16,958 nt of DNA from RGIG1959 sp045604545 (GTDB taxonomy: Bacteria; Bacillota; Clostridia; Oscillospirales; Acutalibacteraceae): positions 1 to 16,958 of the forward strand of contig JAZUOG010000066.1 in NCBI GenBank assembly GCA_045604545.1, given 5' to 3'. Below, in pieces: positions 1 to 8,138 of this stretch. The notes beneath the pieces are model-generated. The model worked only from the letters and a program-made list of their open reading frames with translations. It made no database searches and was not told the DNA's origin. Position 1 is the stretch's first letter. Each line of letters begins with the position of its first letter. Position numbers and translations under genes: made by a program.

Positions 1-134
1 TTTGATCAACTCCACGCGCTGAAAACAGTCCACCGGACTGTTTTCTTGACGCGCTTTCGATCCCGGGGTGTTACAAGCAGAAAAGAGACCCCAATCCTTG
101 CGGATCGGAGTCTCTTTTCTGGTGCCGCCGACCG
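1..134. repeat. Left copy of tRNA-Leu 3'-flank direct repeat
   Basis: This block matches 189-322 at 133 of 134 positions; the only difference is T at 20 versus A at 208. It holds, in order, the TTTGATCAACTCC motif, a hairpin with ACC loop (20-46), the sequence TTTCGATCCCGGGG, the tRNA terminator hairpin (79-120) and the last 15 nt of tRNA-Leu (120-134). The rest of the tRNA is absent. The copy is cut by the window edge, so its left end is unknown. The near identity implies a recent duplication, perhaps of a tandem tRNA-Leu copy that later lost its body. Confidence 0.9.
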
Positions 135-156
135 ATTGGGAAAGGGGGAAGGGGTC

Positions 157-234
157 ATCTCGCCTATTGGTGCAAGTAAAAACGTGGGTTTGATCAACTC
201 CACGCGCAGAAAACAGTCCACCGGACTGTTTTCT
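157..234. repeat. Dispersed hairpin repeat, copy near the tRNA
   Basis: The head ATCTCGCCTATTGG, then TGCAAGTAAAAACG, then GTTTGATCA is followed by a perfect 12-bp hairpin, AGAAAACAGTCC (208-219), loop ACC, GGACTGTTTTCT (223-234). The same order of parts occurs at 16866-16958 with about 35 of the first 40 positions conserved. I see no coding sequence in it. It could be a MITE-like or REP-like element, or a structured RNA; the sequence does not decide between them. Confidence 0.75.
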
Positions 235-322
235 TGACGCGCTTTCGATCCCGGGGTGTTACAAGCAGAAAAGAGACCCCAATCCTTGCGGATCGGAGTC
301 TCTTTTCTGGTGCCGCCGACCG
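189..322. repeat. Right copy of tRNA-Leu 3'-flank direct repeat
   Basis: This is the intact partner of 1-134, offset by 188 bp, and it runs into the complete tRNA-Leu. The two copies are separated by 54 bp (135-188), of which 157-188 is the head of a dispersed repeat also found at the right end of the window. Confidence 0.9.
267..308 (-). terminator. Likely terminator of tRNA-Leu
   Basis: Directly after the tRNA 3' end on the minus strand, the arms AGAAAAGAGAC and GTCTCTTTTCT (rest of the stem imperfect, with G-U pairs) enclose a short loop around 286-290. The descending arm is U-rich, but there is no long separate U-tract. The hairpin at 208-234, ending in GTTTTCTTG, lies further downstream and may be a second stop. 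Confidence 0.6.
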
Positions 323-394
323 GGATCGAACCGGTACGGTGTTTCCACCGAGGGATTTTAAGTCCCTTGTGTCTGCCAGTTCCACCACGGCGGC
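308..394 (-). tRNA. tRNA-Leu (anticodon UAA)
   Basis: Read on the minus strand, this is an 87-nt class II tRNA with encoded CCA. The acceptor stem GCCGCCG pairs with CGGCGGC. The anticodon stem AGGGA/TCCCT holds the loop CTTAAAA, giving anticodon TAA. The long variable arm is CGGTG-GAAA-CACCG and the T-arm is CCGG-TTCGATC-CCGG. The long variable arm and UAA anticodon identify leucine. It decodes UUA/UUG. Confidence 0.97.
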
Positions 395-416
395 ATGTGC
401 GTTAAGCACGATGTAT

Positions 417-445
417 ATCATAGCGTATTTTTACGGTTCTGTCAA
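417..445 (-). promoter_or_regulatory. Sigma-A promoter for tRNA-Leu
   Basis: On the minus strand, TTGACA (440-445) and TATGAT (417-422) are separated by exactly 17 bp, and the predicted start lies some 15 bp upstream of the tRNA. The -35 box overlaps the last codons of spoIIID, so the tRNA probably has its own promoter inside the end of that gene. Confidence 0.85.
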
Positions 446-711
446 GAAGAAACCTCGTTGTTTGCTCTCTTTAAATACTTTTCGCGAGTGGCAATTCCGC
501 CGCGGATATGCCGTTCGGCTTTGTTGGTTTCCAACACCTTGCGCACCTGCTTATACAGCAATGGGTCGACATATTTCAAGCGATCGGTCACGTCCTTGTG
601 CACCGTGCTTTTGCTCACGGCAAATGCTTTTGCCGCTGTGCGAACGGTCGCGTTGTTTTCCAGTATGTACACTGCCAGTCGTTTGACACGGTCCTCATCT
701 ATGCCCTTCAT
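442..711 (-). CDS. spoIIID: Sporulation transcriptional regulator SpoIIID
   Basis: This 89-aa protein matches SpoIIID, the small DNA-binding regulator that acts in the mother cell with sigma-E and prepares the switch to sigma-K. The helix-turn-helix core is residues 19-42, with the hallmark VSKSTVHKDVTDRL. The C-terminal basic part carries RHIRGGIATREKY, which is also highly conserved; the length is close to the usual 90 or so residues. The start is set by AAGGAGT (minus strand, 721-727), with a somewhat long 9-10 bp spacing. A sigma-E-like promoter lies upstream at 746-774. The gene is followed at once by the tRNA-Leu unit. It marks the host as an endospore-former, at least by ancestry. Confidence 0.95.
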   Translation of the reverse strand: MKGIDEDRVKRLAVYILENNATVRTAAKAFAVSKSTVHKDVTDRLKYVDPLLYKQVRKVLETNKAERHIRGGIATREKYLKRANNEVSS

Positions 712-745
712 GCCGTGATCACTCCTTGTTTTCGGTGATTACTTA

Positions 746-774
746 ACCCTATGTGACGGCAAGGGAAAATATGC
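746..774 (-). promoter_or_regulatory. Sigma-E-like promoter of spoIIID
   Basis: On the minus strand GCATATT (768-774) fits the sigma-E -35 consensus GHATATT exactly. After 14 bp comes CATAGGGT (746-753), which matches the -10 consensus CATACAHT at five of eight positions. It sits about 35 bp upstream of the spoIIID start. In Bacillus subtilis spoIIID is transcribed by sigma-E, so this fits known regulation. The -10 match is partial. Confidence 0.6.
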
Positions 775-798
775 CACAAAACATCTTCACGGCGGCAC

Positions 799-828
799 TT
801 GTCGAAGAACGGCAAAGTATGGTATAGT
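799..828 (+). promoter_or_regulatory. Sigma-A promoter of the GH3 gene
   Basis: TTGTCG (799-804) and TATAGT (823-828) are 18 bp apart, and the gene's GGAGGG (848-853) follows. It is divergent from the spoIIID promoter within the same 148-bp intergenic space. Confidence 0.7.
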
Positions 829-859
829 AGGGGTATATCGATAAGACGGAGGGAACAGC

Positions 860-3325
860 ATGAAACGGATAATGAGCCTGTTGCTGGCAGTCGTGCTGAT
901 AATAGGAGTCTGTCCTGCGGTCTCTGCCGATACGGCAGACAGCGTATCGCAGATGGTGTCACAGATGTCGCTTTATGATAAAGTAACACAGATGATGATG
1001 GTGGAGCTCCGCGAATGGGACGGACGCGACCTCACTGTGATGAACACCGCTGTCAGCAATCTGATCAAGCGGTATCGTTTCGGCGGTGTTGTACTGTTCT
1101 CGGACAATCTCCAAAACACCGAACAAGCCTTTACTCTTGTGAAGGAGATGCAGCTTGCCGCCACGGCAAACGGCGGTACGGCGATGCTCATCGCCGCCGA
1201 TCAGGAAGGCGGCTCTGTTTACCGCTTGCAGGGGGGGACGGCGCTTCCAGGCAACATGGCGGTCGGCGCGACCTATGCCGCATTCGGTACCCACTATGCG
1301 TATGAATCGGGCAAGATCATCGGCAGTGAACTTGCTTCTTTGGGCATCAACACCAATTTGGCACCCGTGGTAGATGTGAACAATAACCCGAACAACCCCG
1401 TCATCGGTCTGCGTTCTTACGGTGATGATGCACAGATGGTGGGGGAACTGGCGTCGGCAACGATCAACGGCATGTCGCAGTATAACGTCATCGGTTGCGC
1501 CAAGCATTTTCCCGGCCACGGGGATACCGCAACGGATTCGCATTACGGTTTGCCTGTTGTCAACAAACCGCTGTCTGTATTGAAGGAGAACGAACTGAAG
1601 CCCTATGAAGTGGCAATCGATCAGGGAATCGACATGATCATGACCGCCCATATTCTCTATCCTCAGCTTGAGAGCGACAAGATCGTGTCCCAAAAAACTG
1701 GCAAAGCAGAATCGCTTCCCGCCACCATGTCAGATGATGTTCTGACGGGTCTGCTAAAAAACGACATGGGCTTTGACGGCATTGTCATCACCGACGCGAT
1801 GAACATGGCGGGAGTCACCGACAAATGGAGTGAGGTTCAGGCGGCGGTTATCGCTGTTCAGGCGGGAGCGGACATGATCTGCAGACCGTGCGCGACTTAC
1901 TGTGAAGCCGACTTTGCTGACTTTGACACCATCATCAGCGGCGTGATCAAAGCGGTCGAAAACGGCACGATCCCCATGTCACGCATCAACGATGCGGTCA
2001 CCCGCATTCTTACCGTGAAGGAAAAGAAGGGGCTTCTTGACTATAACGCCGCTGACTATACCCTTGCGAACGCCAAAGCGACCGTCGGCAGTACTGCTAA
2101 CAGAGAGACGGAGCGTGAAATCGCCGCGGCGGCTGTCACGGTTATTAAGAATCACAGCGTCCTGCCGTTGTCGCTCACCTCAAAAAGTCGCGTCCTCATG
2201 GCGGTGCCTTACGACAACGAACGCGCCCAGATGATCATGGGCTGGAACCGCGCTGTAAAAGCGGAAATTGTGCCGAAGGGGGCAGAAGTGGAGTACGTGC
2301 GCTTTTCCTCTTCTACCACACTTGCTGATCTCAAACCTATGCTTGATCGGGCGGATGCCGTGATCGTCAATTCCGAGATGTCTTCGGCAAGCAGAATGGC
2401 GGGCAAACACTGGCTGTCATCAATCCCCTCGCAGATCACCACGTATTGTAAAACAAACGGCAAAATTTCGGTGGTGCTCTCGGTGGATAAGCCGTACGAT
2501 GTGCAGATGTATGCCAATGCCGATGCGATTCTCGCCGTGTACGGCTGCAAAGGTTCGACGGTCGATCCGACCGAGGCACTGCTCGGCGGCGCGACGGGCA
2601 GCAATACCGCTTACGGTCCCAATATCATTGCCGGCGTGGAGGTGGCACTCGGCACCTTTGAGGCAGCGGGCAAGCTGCCGCTGTCGATCCCGAAATACGA
2701 TTCTTCCGCCAATATCTACACAGCCGATATCGTTTATGAGCGGGGATACGGTCTGACAAACGGTGCGGTGACCTATCCCGATGTGCCGCGCGCGGCGTGG
2801 TATCATGATGCCGTGTCATTCGTTTCCAAAAACGGCATCATGATGGGTTATAAAAGTCGCTGTTTCGGTGCGACCGATTCTCTCAAGCGACAGGATTTTG
2901 TGGTGATGCTGGCGCGTCTGGCGAATGCCGACCTCACGCCGTATACCCAAGCGGACGGCGGCATGACGGACGTTGTGATCGGATCGTATTATGCTCCTGC
3001 TGTGGCGTGGGCGGTGGATAACGGCATCGTCACGGGGTATCAAAGCGGCAAGTTCGGTGTGGGGGACACAGTCACACGCGAACAGGTTGCGACGATCCTC
3101 TATCGCTACAAGGAACAGCCTGCGGTTGAGAATGCCGGGGAGACGCTAGACGCATTTCCCGACGGTAGCCGCGTCAGCCCCTATGCAATGAGCGGCGTTG
3201 CGTGGGCAGTACAGAACAACGTGATCGCAGGGCTGGGAAGCGGCAAGCTCAGCCCCGGCGGCAGCGCCTCCCGTGCGCAAATTGCCACAATCATCATGCG
3301 TATGTGTCAAAACGGACTATTGTGA
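860..3325 (+). CDS. Secreted GH3 beta-N-acetylhexosaminidase (NagZ type) with three SLH repeats
   Basis: This 821-aa protein begins with a signal peptide (residues 1-23, ending VSA). A GH3 catalytic domain follows: DQEGG at 114-118, the NagZ signature KHFPGHGDT at 215-223, DSH at 226-228 (the Asp-His pair used as acid/base in Gram-positive NagZ) and TDAMNM at 311-316, where D312 is the expected nucleophile. The next part (about 420-630) resembles the second GH3 domain. Residues from 638 on are three SLH repeats (YPDVPRAAWYHDAV, then AVAWAVDNGIVTGY, then GVAWAVQNNVIAGL). By family it should release N-acetylglucosamine from peptidoglycan fragments or chitooligosaccharides; SLH repeats usually tie proteins to the cell wall. 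GGAGGG lies 6 bp before the ATG. I see no clear terminator before the next promoter. Confidence 0.92.
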   Translation: MKRIMSLLLAVVLIIGVCPAVSADTADSVSQMVSQMSLYDKVTQMMMVELREWDGRDLTVMNTAVSNLIKRYRFGGVVLFSDNLQNTEQAFTLVKEMQLAATANGGTAMLIAADQEGGSVYRLQGGTALPGNMAVGATYAAFGTHYAYESGKIIGSELASLGINTNLAPVVDVNNNPNNPVIGLRSYGDDAQMVGELASATINGMSQYNVIGCAKHFPGHGDTATDSHYGLPVVNKPLSVLKENELKPYEVAIDQGIDMIMTAHILYPQLESDKIVSQKTGKAESLPATMSDDVLTGLLKNDMGFDGIVITDAMNMAGVTDKWSEVQAAVIAVQAGADMICRPCATYCEADFADFDTIISGVIKAVENGTIPMSRINDAVTRILTVKEKKGLLDYNAADYTLANAKATVGSTANRETEREIAAAAVTVIKNHSVLPLSLTSKSRVLMAVPYDNERAQMIMGWNRAVKAEIVPKGAEVEYVRFSSSTTLADLKPMLDRADAVIVNSEMSSASRMAGKHWLSSIPSQITTYCKTNGKISVVLSVDKPYDVQMYANADAILAVYGCKGSTVDPTEALLGGATGSNTAYGPNIIAGVEVALGTFEAAGKLPLSIPKYDSSANIYTADIVYERGYGLTNGAVTYPDVPRAAWYHDAVSFVSKNGIMMGYKSRCFGATDSLKRQDFVVMLARLANADLTPYTQADGGMTDVVIGSYYAPAVAWAVDNGIVTGYQSGKFGVGDTVTREQVATILYRYKEQPAVENAGETLDAFPDGSRVSPYAMSGVAWAVQNNVIAGLGSGKLSPGGSASRAQIATIIMRMCQNGLL

Positions 3326-3365
3326 CATAGAAACGGTTCATAGTGTGCAAAATGCGGCAAAACGC

Positions 3366-3394
3366 TTGAAAGCGGTGGAAAGTTATGGTATACT
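3366..3394 (+). promoter_or_regulatory. Sigma-A promoter of the GH26-like operon
   Basis: TTGAAA (3366-3371) and TATACT (3389-3394) are 17 bp apart. The predicted start near 3401 leaves a leader of about 48 nt before the first glycosidase gene. Confidence 0.75.
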
Positions 3395-3448
3395 TCAAAT
3401 TAAGGTAATCTGCCTTGATCATCAAAAACAGAAACGAGGGATTATGGT

Positions 3449-5209
3449 ATGTGGAAATACTACTATGCTGACACAACGGGTCTTTTTGACAACGATGGCA
3501 TCACCCGCACCGAGTGCTATGTCAACGGCGCATTGGCGGATGCGCTTCCCGTGAAACCCGAGAAGAACGATGTCAAACAGATCTTTTTTGCGGGAGACAG
3601 TGCCCGCGTTGTGAATATGCCTGACGGATATGTATTCACCCTGCCGTTTGCCGATTTCAAGCCCGATTATTTTCTCAGCGCTCAGCGTTCGCGCTATGTC
3701 AGCGATGAGTTTATTTTGAATGTGTCCCGCGAGGACAAAAACCCTTATGCCAATAAGGAGGGCTGCTGGAACATTTATCTTACCGAGTGGCTGGAGCGTT
3801 ACATCGGCGATGATAACTTCCTCAAAGATAACGACATCACCCGCACCCGTGTAACGGTGGAAAAGGACGACATGGTTCCCGGCTACACGGTGCGCAACTA
3901 TGATCTGTACATCAACGATCCCCGCGAGATCGCGATGCCGTATTACAACATCGCGGTTGTGCGTAAGATCGATGAAAATATCGTATTCCATCTGTTCGTG
4001 ATGAAATCCGCTCACGACAACACGGAAAAGTTTGATGCAATGATCAAGTCCTTTAAGGAGATCTGGCGCATCGGTACGGCGAAGAATGCCGATGTGGCGT
4101 TTGACTGCCCGACCCCCGACTACTGGAACGACGAGACGAAAGCCTATTTTGAAAAGCTCAAGACGCAGGACCACACCGAGTGGGGCTTCTTCCGCGCCAG
4201 TATGGTCGATAAAGACGATCCCGCGTTTGATTATCAGGACGGTCGCATTGCCGCCGATTACAATCGCATGAAGGAATTGCTCGGCGGCTATGACTATGAG
4301 ATCATGCCGACGTACACCCACCTGCTGTACGGCACTCGTCCGAATGCCTTCCCGATGGAGCAGGCTCTCAAGTTTGCCGGCGGCAACGGCTTTGACGGCA
4401 AGCCCGTCCTGCAGTATACCTATCAGTTCACCGCATCCAACAACGTCGACCTTGCGGCATATACCCCGACCTTCGACATTATGCGCGGTAAATTTGACGA
4501 TCAACTGCGTCAGCTTGCCCGTGATATCAAAGCCTATCGTCACCCGGTGCTGTTCCGCCTCAACAACGAGATGAACACCGACTGGACGAGCTATTCGGGC
4601 ATCGTCAATCTTCTCGATCCCGACATCTTCATCATGACATGGGAACGTCTTTATCGCATCTTCATGGAAGAGGGCGTTGACAACACCATGTGGATCTTCA
4701 ATCCCATCTCCGTGTCCACGCCGTATTCCAACTGGGGTGAATACTACACCTACATTCCCAAGCCCGAATGTGTGCAAATCCTCGGTCTGACCGCTTATGA
4801 GCGCGGCAATGAAATCGATGAGTATGTGTCCTTCGAACTGCACTACCGCCGTCTGTTCCAGAAAAACTCACCCTATTTCGATAACTATCCGTGGGTCATT
4901 TCGGAATTCGGCGCCGGTGCCGGCGGTGAAGCCAACTACGACTACGAGGCCGGAAAGTGGTTGCATCGTCCGCTCGGCCGTCATGCGAAGCTGCAGGAGC
5001 AGTGGGTGGACGAAATGTTCAAGTGCTTCGAACGCCGCACGGAGCCCGGCTACGAATTTGTCAAGAATATCAAGGGCGCGATTTGGTTCGGTGCGAATGA
5101 CTATGCCTATGTTGACGGCAGAGACCAGATCATGAACTATTTTGAACTGGACGACGGTGTGATGCCTGCTATCGGCGCGTTGGCACGTGGTCTGGCTCCC
5201 AAAAAGTAA
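3449..5209 (+). CDS. GH26-like glycosidase without export signal
   Basis: This 586-aa protein has an N-terminal module of about 205 residues that I do not recognise. A TIM-barrel glycosidase domain of clan GH-A type follows. FRLNNEMN holds E374, which fits the acid/base of GH26 mannanases, and VISEFGAG holds E486, which fits the nucleophile; the 112-residue spacing is normal for that family. The substrate is probably a beta-mannan or a related beta-glycan, but that is inference. There is no signal peptide or membrane segment. The start ATG follows ACGAGGG by 8 bp, and its first residues (MWKYYYADTT) align with the middle of the downstream paralog, so the short N-terminus looks real. It is the first gene of a two-gene operon; the stop and next start are 17 bp apart. 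Confidence 0.72.
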   Translation: MWKYYYADTTGLFDNDGITRTECYVNGALADALPVKPEKNDVKQIFFAGDSARVVNMPDGYVFTLPFADFKPDYFLSAQRSRYVSDEFILNVSREDKNPYANKEGCWNIYLTEWLERYIGDDNFLKDNDITRTRVTVEKDDMVPGYTVRNYDLYINDPREIAMPYYNIAVVRKIDENIVFHLFVMKSAHDNTEKFDAMIKSFKEIWRIGTAKNADVAFDCPTPDYWNDETKAYFEKLKTQDHTEWGFFRASMVDKDDPAFDYQDGRIAADYNRMKELLGGYDYEIMPTYTHLLYGTRPNAFPMEQALKFAGGNGFDGKPVLQYTYQFTASNNVDLAAYTPTFDIMRGKFDDQLRQLARDIKAYRHPVLFRLNNEMNTDWTSYSGIVNLLDPDIFIMTWERLYRIFMEEGVDNTMWIFNPISVSTPYSNWGEYYTYIPKPECVQILGLTAYERGNEIDEYVSFELHYRRLFQKNSPYFDNYPWVISEFGAGAGGEANYDYEAGKWLHRPLGRHAKLQEQWVDEMFKCFERRTEPGYEFVKNIKGAIWFGANDYAYVDGRDQIMNYFELDDGVMPAIGALARGLAPKK

Positions 5210-5226
5210 ACAAAGGAAGTAACGAT

Positions 5227-8037
5227 ATGAACGCAGTATTCAACCGCATTCTGTCGGTCGTGTGCGCGGTCGCCCTTGTGGCGACCGCTGTGCCGTTTTC
5301 GGCGACTGTGACGGCGGCGACCGATATCATCTTTAAAGAAACGTTCCAAAGCTATAACAACAATGACACTGTCCCCGGTTGGACATTGTTCAACACCGAT
5401 GGTGATGACTACTGCTGGTACATCAACAGGAACTACAACGGTAACGTGAGATTTATCTCTGCTTCGGCGAATAATACGGGTGAATTCTCAACGAACGAGT
5501 ATCTGATGACTCCTGCGGTGACGATTCCGTCCTCGGTGGAAGCCAATTACATGCTGTCTTTCGGCATTGCCAACAACTATCCGTGGGGCAGTGACACGAT
5601 CTCTGTGTATGTGTCCACCGAAGCGGTGACCGATCCTACGACGCTGACCGCCGATGATTGCATCTATTCCCAAAAGCACTACGGCGGCACCTACGAGCTT
5701 GTGACGGTGGAAGCCAATCTTGATGCTTACCGCGGACAGACGGTGTATATTCTGTTCCATCATGTGGCTTCGAGATCGTGGCAGTTTGAGCTTGACGATG
5801 TGACGGTGTATGCCGAAACGGCGGATCGGTTCCCCGTCGAGTTCGAGACAGTCGATCCTCTTATCACCGTCACGCCCGCAAACGGCTCCTTTGAAGCCAT
5901 CGACGGACAGGATTATTCGTTTACACTGAATATTCCCGAGACGATGGCGCCGCAGAATGCGACCGTCACCGTCACCGCCAACGATGTGCCGCTCACCGCT
6001 GTTGACGGTGTCTACACCATTCCCGCCGTGACAAAGAAGCAGGACGTCTGTGTCGACATGGCGTATTCCGCGGGCGATGTCCACCCCGACAAAATCGTCA
6101 ATATGCGCGATGTGATGGTTCTTTACGACGGCCTGTCCGGTAACCGTCAGCTGAATGCCGTGGAAATGGCGGCAGGCAAGGTGCACTATTTTGAAGGTGA
6201 AACCGTCATGCGCGACCTGATGTGGCTGTATGCGTATGTTGCGGGTAACCGTAGCTATATCGACACCAACAAGGATGTCTCGCTCATCTGGAAATCGACC
6301 TATGCCGACACAACAAACGGCTTCTCCGGCGTGAGCAGTGTCACCGACGCGGACTATTACATCAACAACAAGCAAAAGAAGGATTTCTCCGCGCCGACAA
6401 GCATGGGCGACTGCAAGCAGATCTTCTATAACAGCAAAGCCGCCCGCGTCGTCAATCTTGCCGATGGCTATGCCGTCACCCTGCCGTTCACGGATTTCAA
6501 AGCGGATTATTCGCTGTCCGCACTTCGTTCGCGCTATGAGGACGATGATTTTGTGCTCAATATCTCCGCCGAGGATCAGAACCCTTACGGCAACTCCGCG
6601 GGAAGCTGGAACACCTATCTCACCGAATGGCTCAACCGCTTTATCGCCGATGACAGCTTCCTCTCGAGAAACAACATTTCCCGCGTGAGAGCGAGCAGCG
6701 AATCCACCTCCAAGCTGTCGGGCTACACGGTGCTGACCTACGATCTGCTCATCAACGATAACGCGAATATCGAGATGCCCTATTATCATATCGCCATCAT
6801 CCGTAAAACGGGCGAATATGTGAAATTCCATCTCCTTGTCATGAAATCCAAGACCAACCGCTCAACGGCAATGGACACGATTGTCAAATCCTTTAAGCAG
6901 CTGACCGCGGTCGGTACAGCAGTCAACACACTCGGTAAATTTGAGTGTGAGATGCCGTATTTCTGGAACGATGAAACCATCGCGTATTACGAAAAGCTGC
7001 AGACTCAGAGTGCGACCGATTGGGGCTTCTTCTCGGCCAGCATGGTGGACAGCGGCGACTCGAGCTACACCACCAACGGCAACAAGATCCAGTCGGAATA
7101 TGATCGTTTGTCAACGGCGATGGACTATGACTACGAGATCATGCCGACCTACACGCATATCGCGTGGGGCAGTGACGCGAACGAATTCCCCGCTGAGCAT
7201 GCCGAACGTTTTGCAGGCGGCAACGGCTTCAACGGTAAGCCTGTTCTCCAGCTGACCTATCAGTTCACCACCTCAAACAACACGAGTCTCAACGGATATA
7301 CCCCGATGTTTGACATTCTGCGCGGTGATTACGAAGCGCAGTTCCGCCGTCTGGCGAGAGATATCAAGGCGTACGGCAAGCCCGTGTTGTTCCGCCTCAA
7401 CAATGAGATGAACACCGACTGGACCAGCTATTCGGGCATCGTCACCCTGCTTGATCCCGATATTTTCATCGAAACGTGGGAATATCTCTATGAGATCTTC
7501 ATCGATGAGGGGGTCGACAACTGCATCTGGATATTCAATCCCATCGCCACGACAACGCCCTACTGTGCATGGGGTGAATATCTCAACTTCATGCCCGATG
7601 AGGAGTATGTGCAGGTGCTCGGTCTGACCTCCTATGAGATGGGCAACGACACAATGCTCAAATCGTTTGAAGAGCACTATCGCACGCTCTATCAGAAGAA
7701 CACGCCTTACTATGATGACTATCCGTGGATCATCTCCGAATTTGCCGCAGGCGCGGGCGGAGAAAAGAGCTACGACTGGAACGCGGGCAAGTGGGTGGAC
7801 ACCACCCTCGGCAGAAACCACGCCGCTCAGGCACAGTGGGTCGAGGATATGTTTGAGTGCTTCTCTCACCGCGATGAGAAGGGCTATGAGTTTGTCAAAA
7901 ACATCAAGGGTGCCGTGTGGTTCAGCGTGAACGACTATGCCTATATCGATGATGTGAGCTACATCTCGAATTACCTTGCTCTTGACAAGAGCCTCACGAA
8001 AACGATCGCCGCCTTCAAAAAGGGATTGGCAGAATGA
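5227..8037 (+). CDS. Secreted modular GH26-like glycosidase with adhesin-like and dockerin-like domains
   Basis: This 936-aa protein has a signal peptide (about 1-31, ending VTAA). A beta-sandwich of the cleaved-adhesin/choice-of-anchor J type follows (about 33-190; FKETFQSY ... LDDVTVY), then an Ig-like stretch (about 195-278) and a dockerin-like pair (283-343). The last 590 residues are a full-length paralog of the upstream protein, more than half identical by eye. The catalytic pair is E727 (RLNNEMN) and E838 (IISEF). Of the dockerin repeats, the first keeps D284, D288, N292 and D295, while the second has lost the calcium ligands. AAAGGAAG lies 7 bp before the ATG. It is probably an extracellular mannanase-like enzyme paired with the non-exported upstream copy. 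Confidence 0.75.
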   Translation: MNAVFNRILSVVCAVALVATAVPFSATVTAATDIIFKETFQSYNNNDTVPGWTLFNTDGDDYCWYINRNYNGNVRFISASANNTGEFSTNEYLMTPAVTIPSSVEANYMLSFGIANNYPWGSDTISVYVSTEAVTDPTTLTADDCIYSQKHYGGTYELVTVEANLDAYRGQTVYILFHHVASRSWQFELDDVTVYAETADRFPVEFETVDPLITVTPANGSFEAIDGQDYSFTLNIPETMAPQNATVTVTANDVPLTAVDGVYTIPAVTKKQDVCVDMAYSAGDVHPDKIVNMRDVMVLYDGLSGNRQLNAVEMAAGKVHYFEGETVMRDLMWLYAYVAGNRSYIDTNKDVSLIWKSTYADTTNGFSGVSSVTDADYYINNKQKKDFSAPTSMGDCKQIFYNSKAARVVNLADGYAVTLPFTDFKADYSLSALRSRYEDDDFVLNISAEDQNPYGNSAGSWNTYLTEWLNRFIADDSFLSRNNISRVRASSESTSKLSGYTVLTYDLLINDNANIEMPYYHIAIIRKTGEYVKFHLLVMKSKTNRSTAMDTIVKSFKQLTAVGTAVNTLGKFECEMPYFWNDETIAYYEKLQTQSATDWGFFSASMVDSGDSSYTTNGNKIQSEYDRLSTAMDYDYEIMPTYTHIAWGSDANEFPAEHAERFAGGNGFNGKPVLQLTYQFTTSNNTSLNGYTPMFDILRGDYEAQFRRLARDIKAYGKPVLFRLNNEMNTDWTSYSGIVTLLDPDIFIETWEYLYEIFIDEGVDNCIWIFNPIATTTPYCAWGEYLNFMPDEEYVQVLGLTSYEMGNDTMLKSFEEHYRTLYQKNTPYYDDYPWIISEFAAGAGGEKSYDWNAGKWVDTTLGRNHAAQAQWVEDMFECFSHRDEKGYEFVKNIKGAVWFSVNDYAYIDDVSYISNYLALDKSLTKTIAAFKKGLAE

Positions 8038-8043
8038 ATAAAA

Positions 8044-8083
8044 AAGAAGGTTCGGTATCTCTGATGCCGAACCTTCTTTTCCT
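8044..8083 (+). terminator. Terminator of the GH26-like operon
   Basis: A 15-bp stem with one G-U pair, AAGAAGGTTCGGTAT (8044-8058) against ATGCCGAACCTTCTT (8064-8078), is followed by TTCCTTTT. It starts 6 bp after the stop codon. Confidence 0.92.
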
Positions 8084-8097
8084 TTTGTTGACAAAGG

Positions 8098-8106
8098 TGA
8101 TATAAT
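8098..8106 (+). promoter_or_regulatory. Extended -10 promoter of the nucleotidase operon
   Basis: TGATATAAT is a perfect extended -10 (TGnTATAAT). The -35 position falls in the U-tract of the preceding terminator and is poor. The gene's GAGGAGG is at 8124-8130. Confidence 0.65.
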
Positions 8107-8138
8107 GAAAGAAGAAGCCGGTTGAGGAGGAAATAGAC

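Noticed and set aside
3422..4843. Long minus-strand frame of 473 codons opposite the first GH26-like gene
   Set aside because: It is a shadow of the plus-strand gene: no ribosome site, composition rich in Ile/Val/His/Arg typical of antisense frames, no recognisable motif. The same applies to 5488-6831 (-), 959-1693 (-), 7273-8094 (-), 8955-9632 (-), 9716-10429 (-) and 11326-12519 (+).
8088..8106. TTGACA followed by TATAAT before the nucleotidase gene
   Set aside because: The two boxes are only 7 bp apart, far too close for one sigma-A promoter. The extended -10 (TGATATAAT) is the likelier signal.
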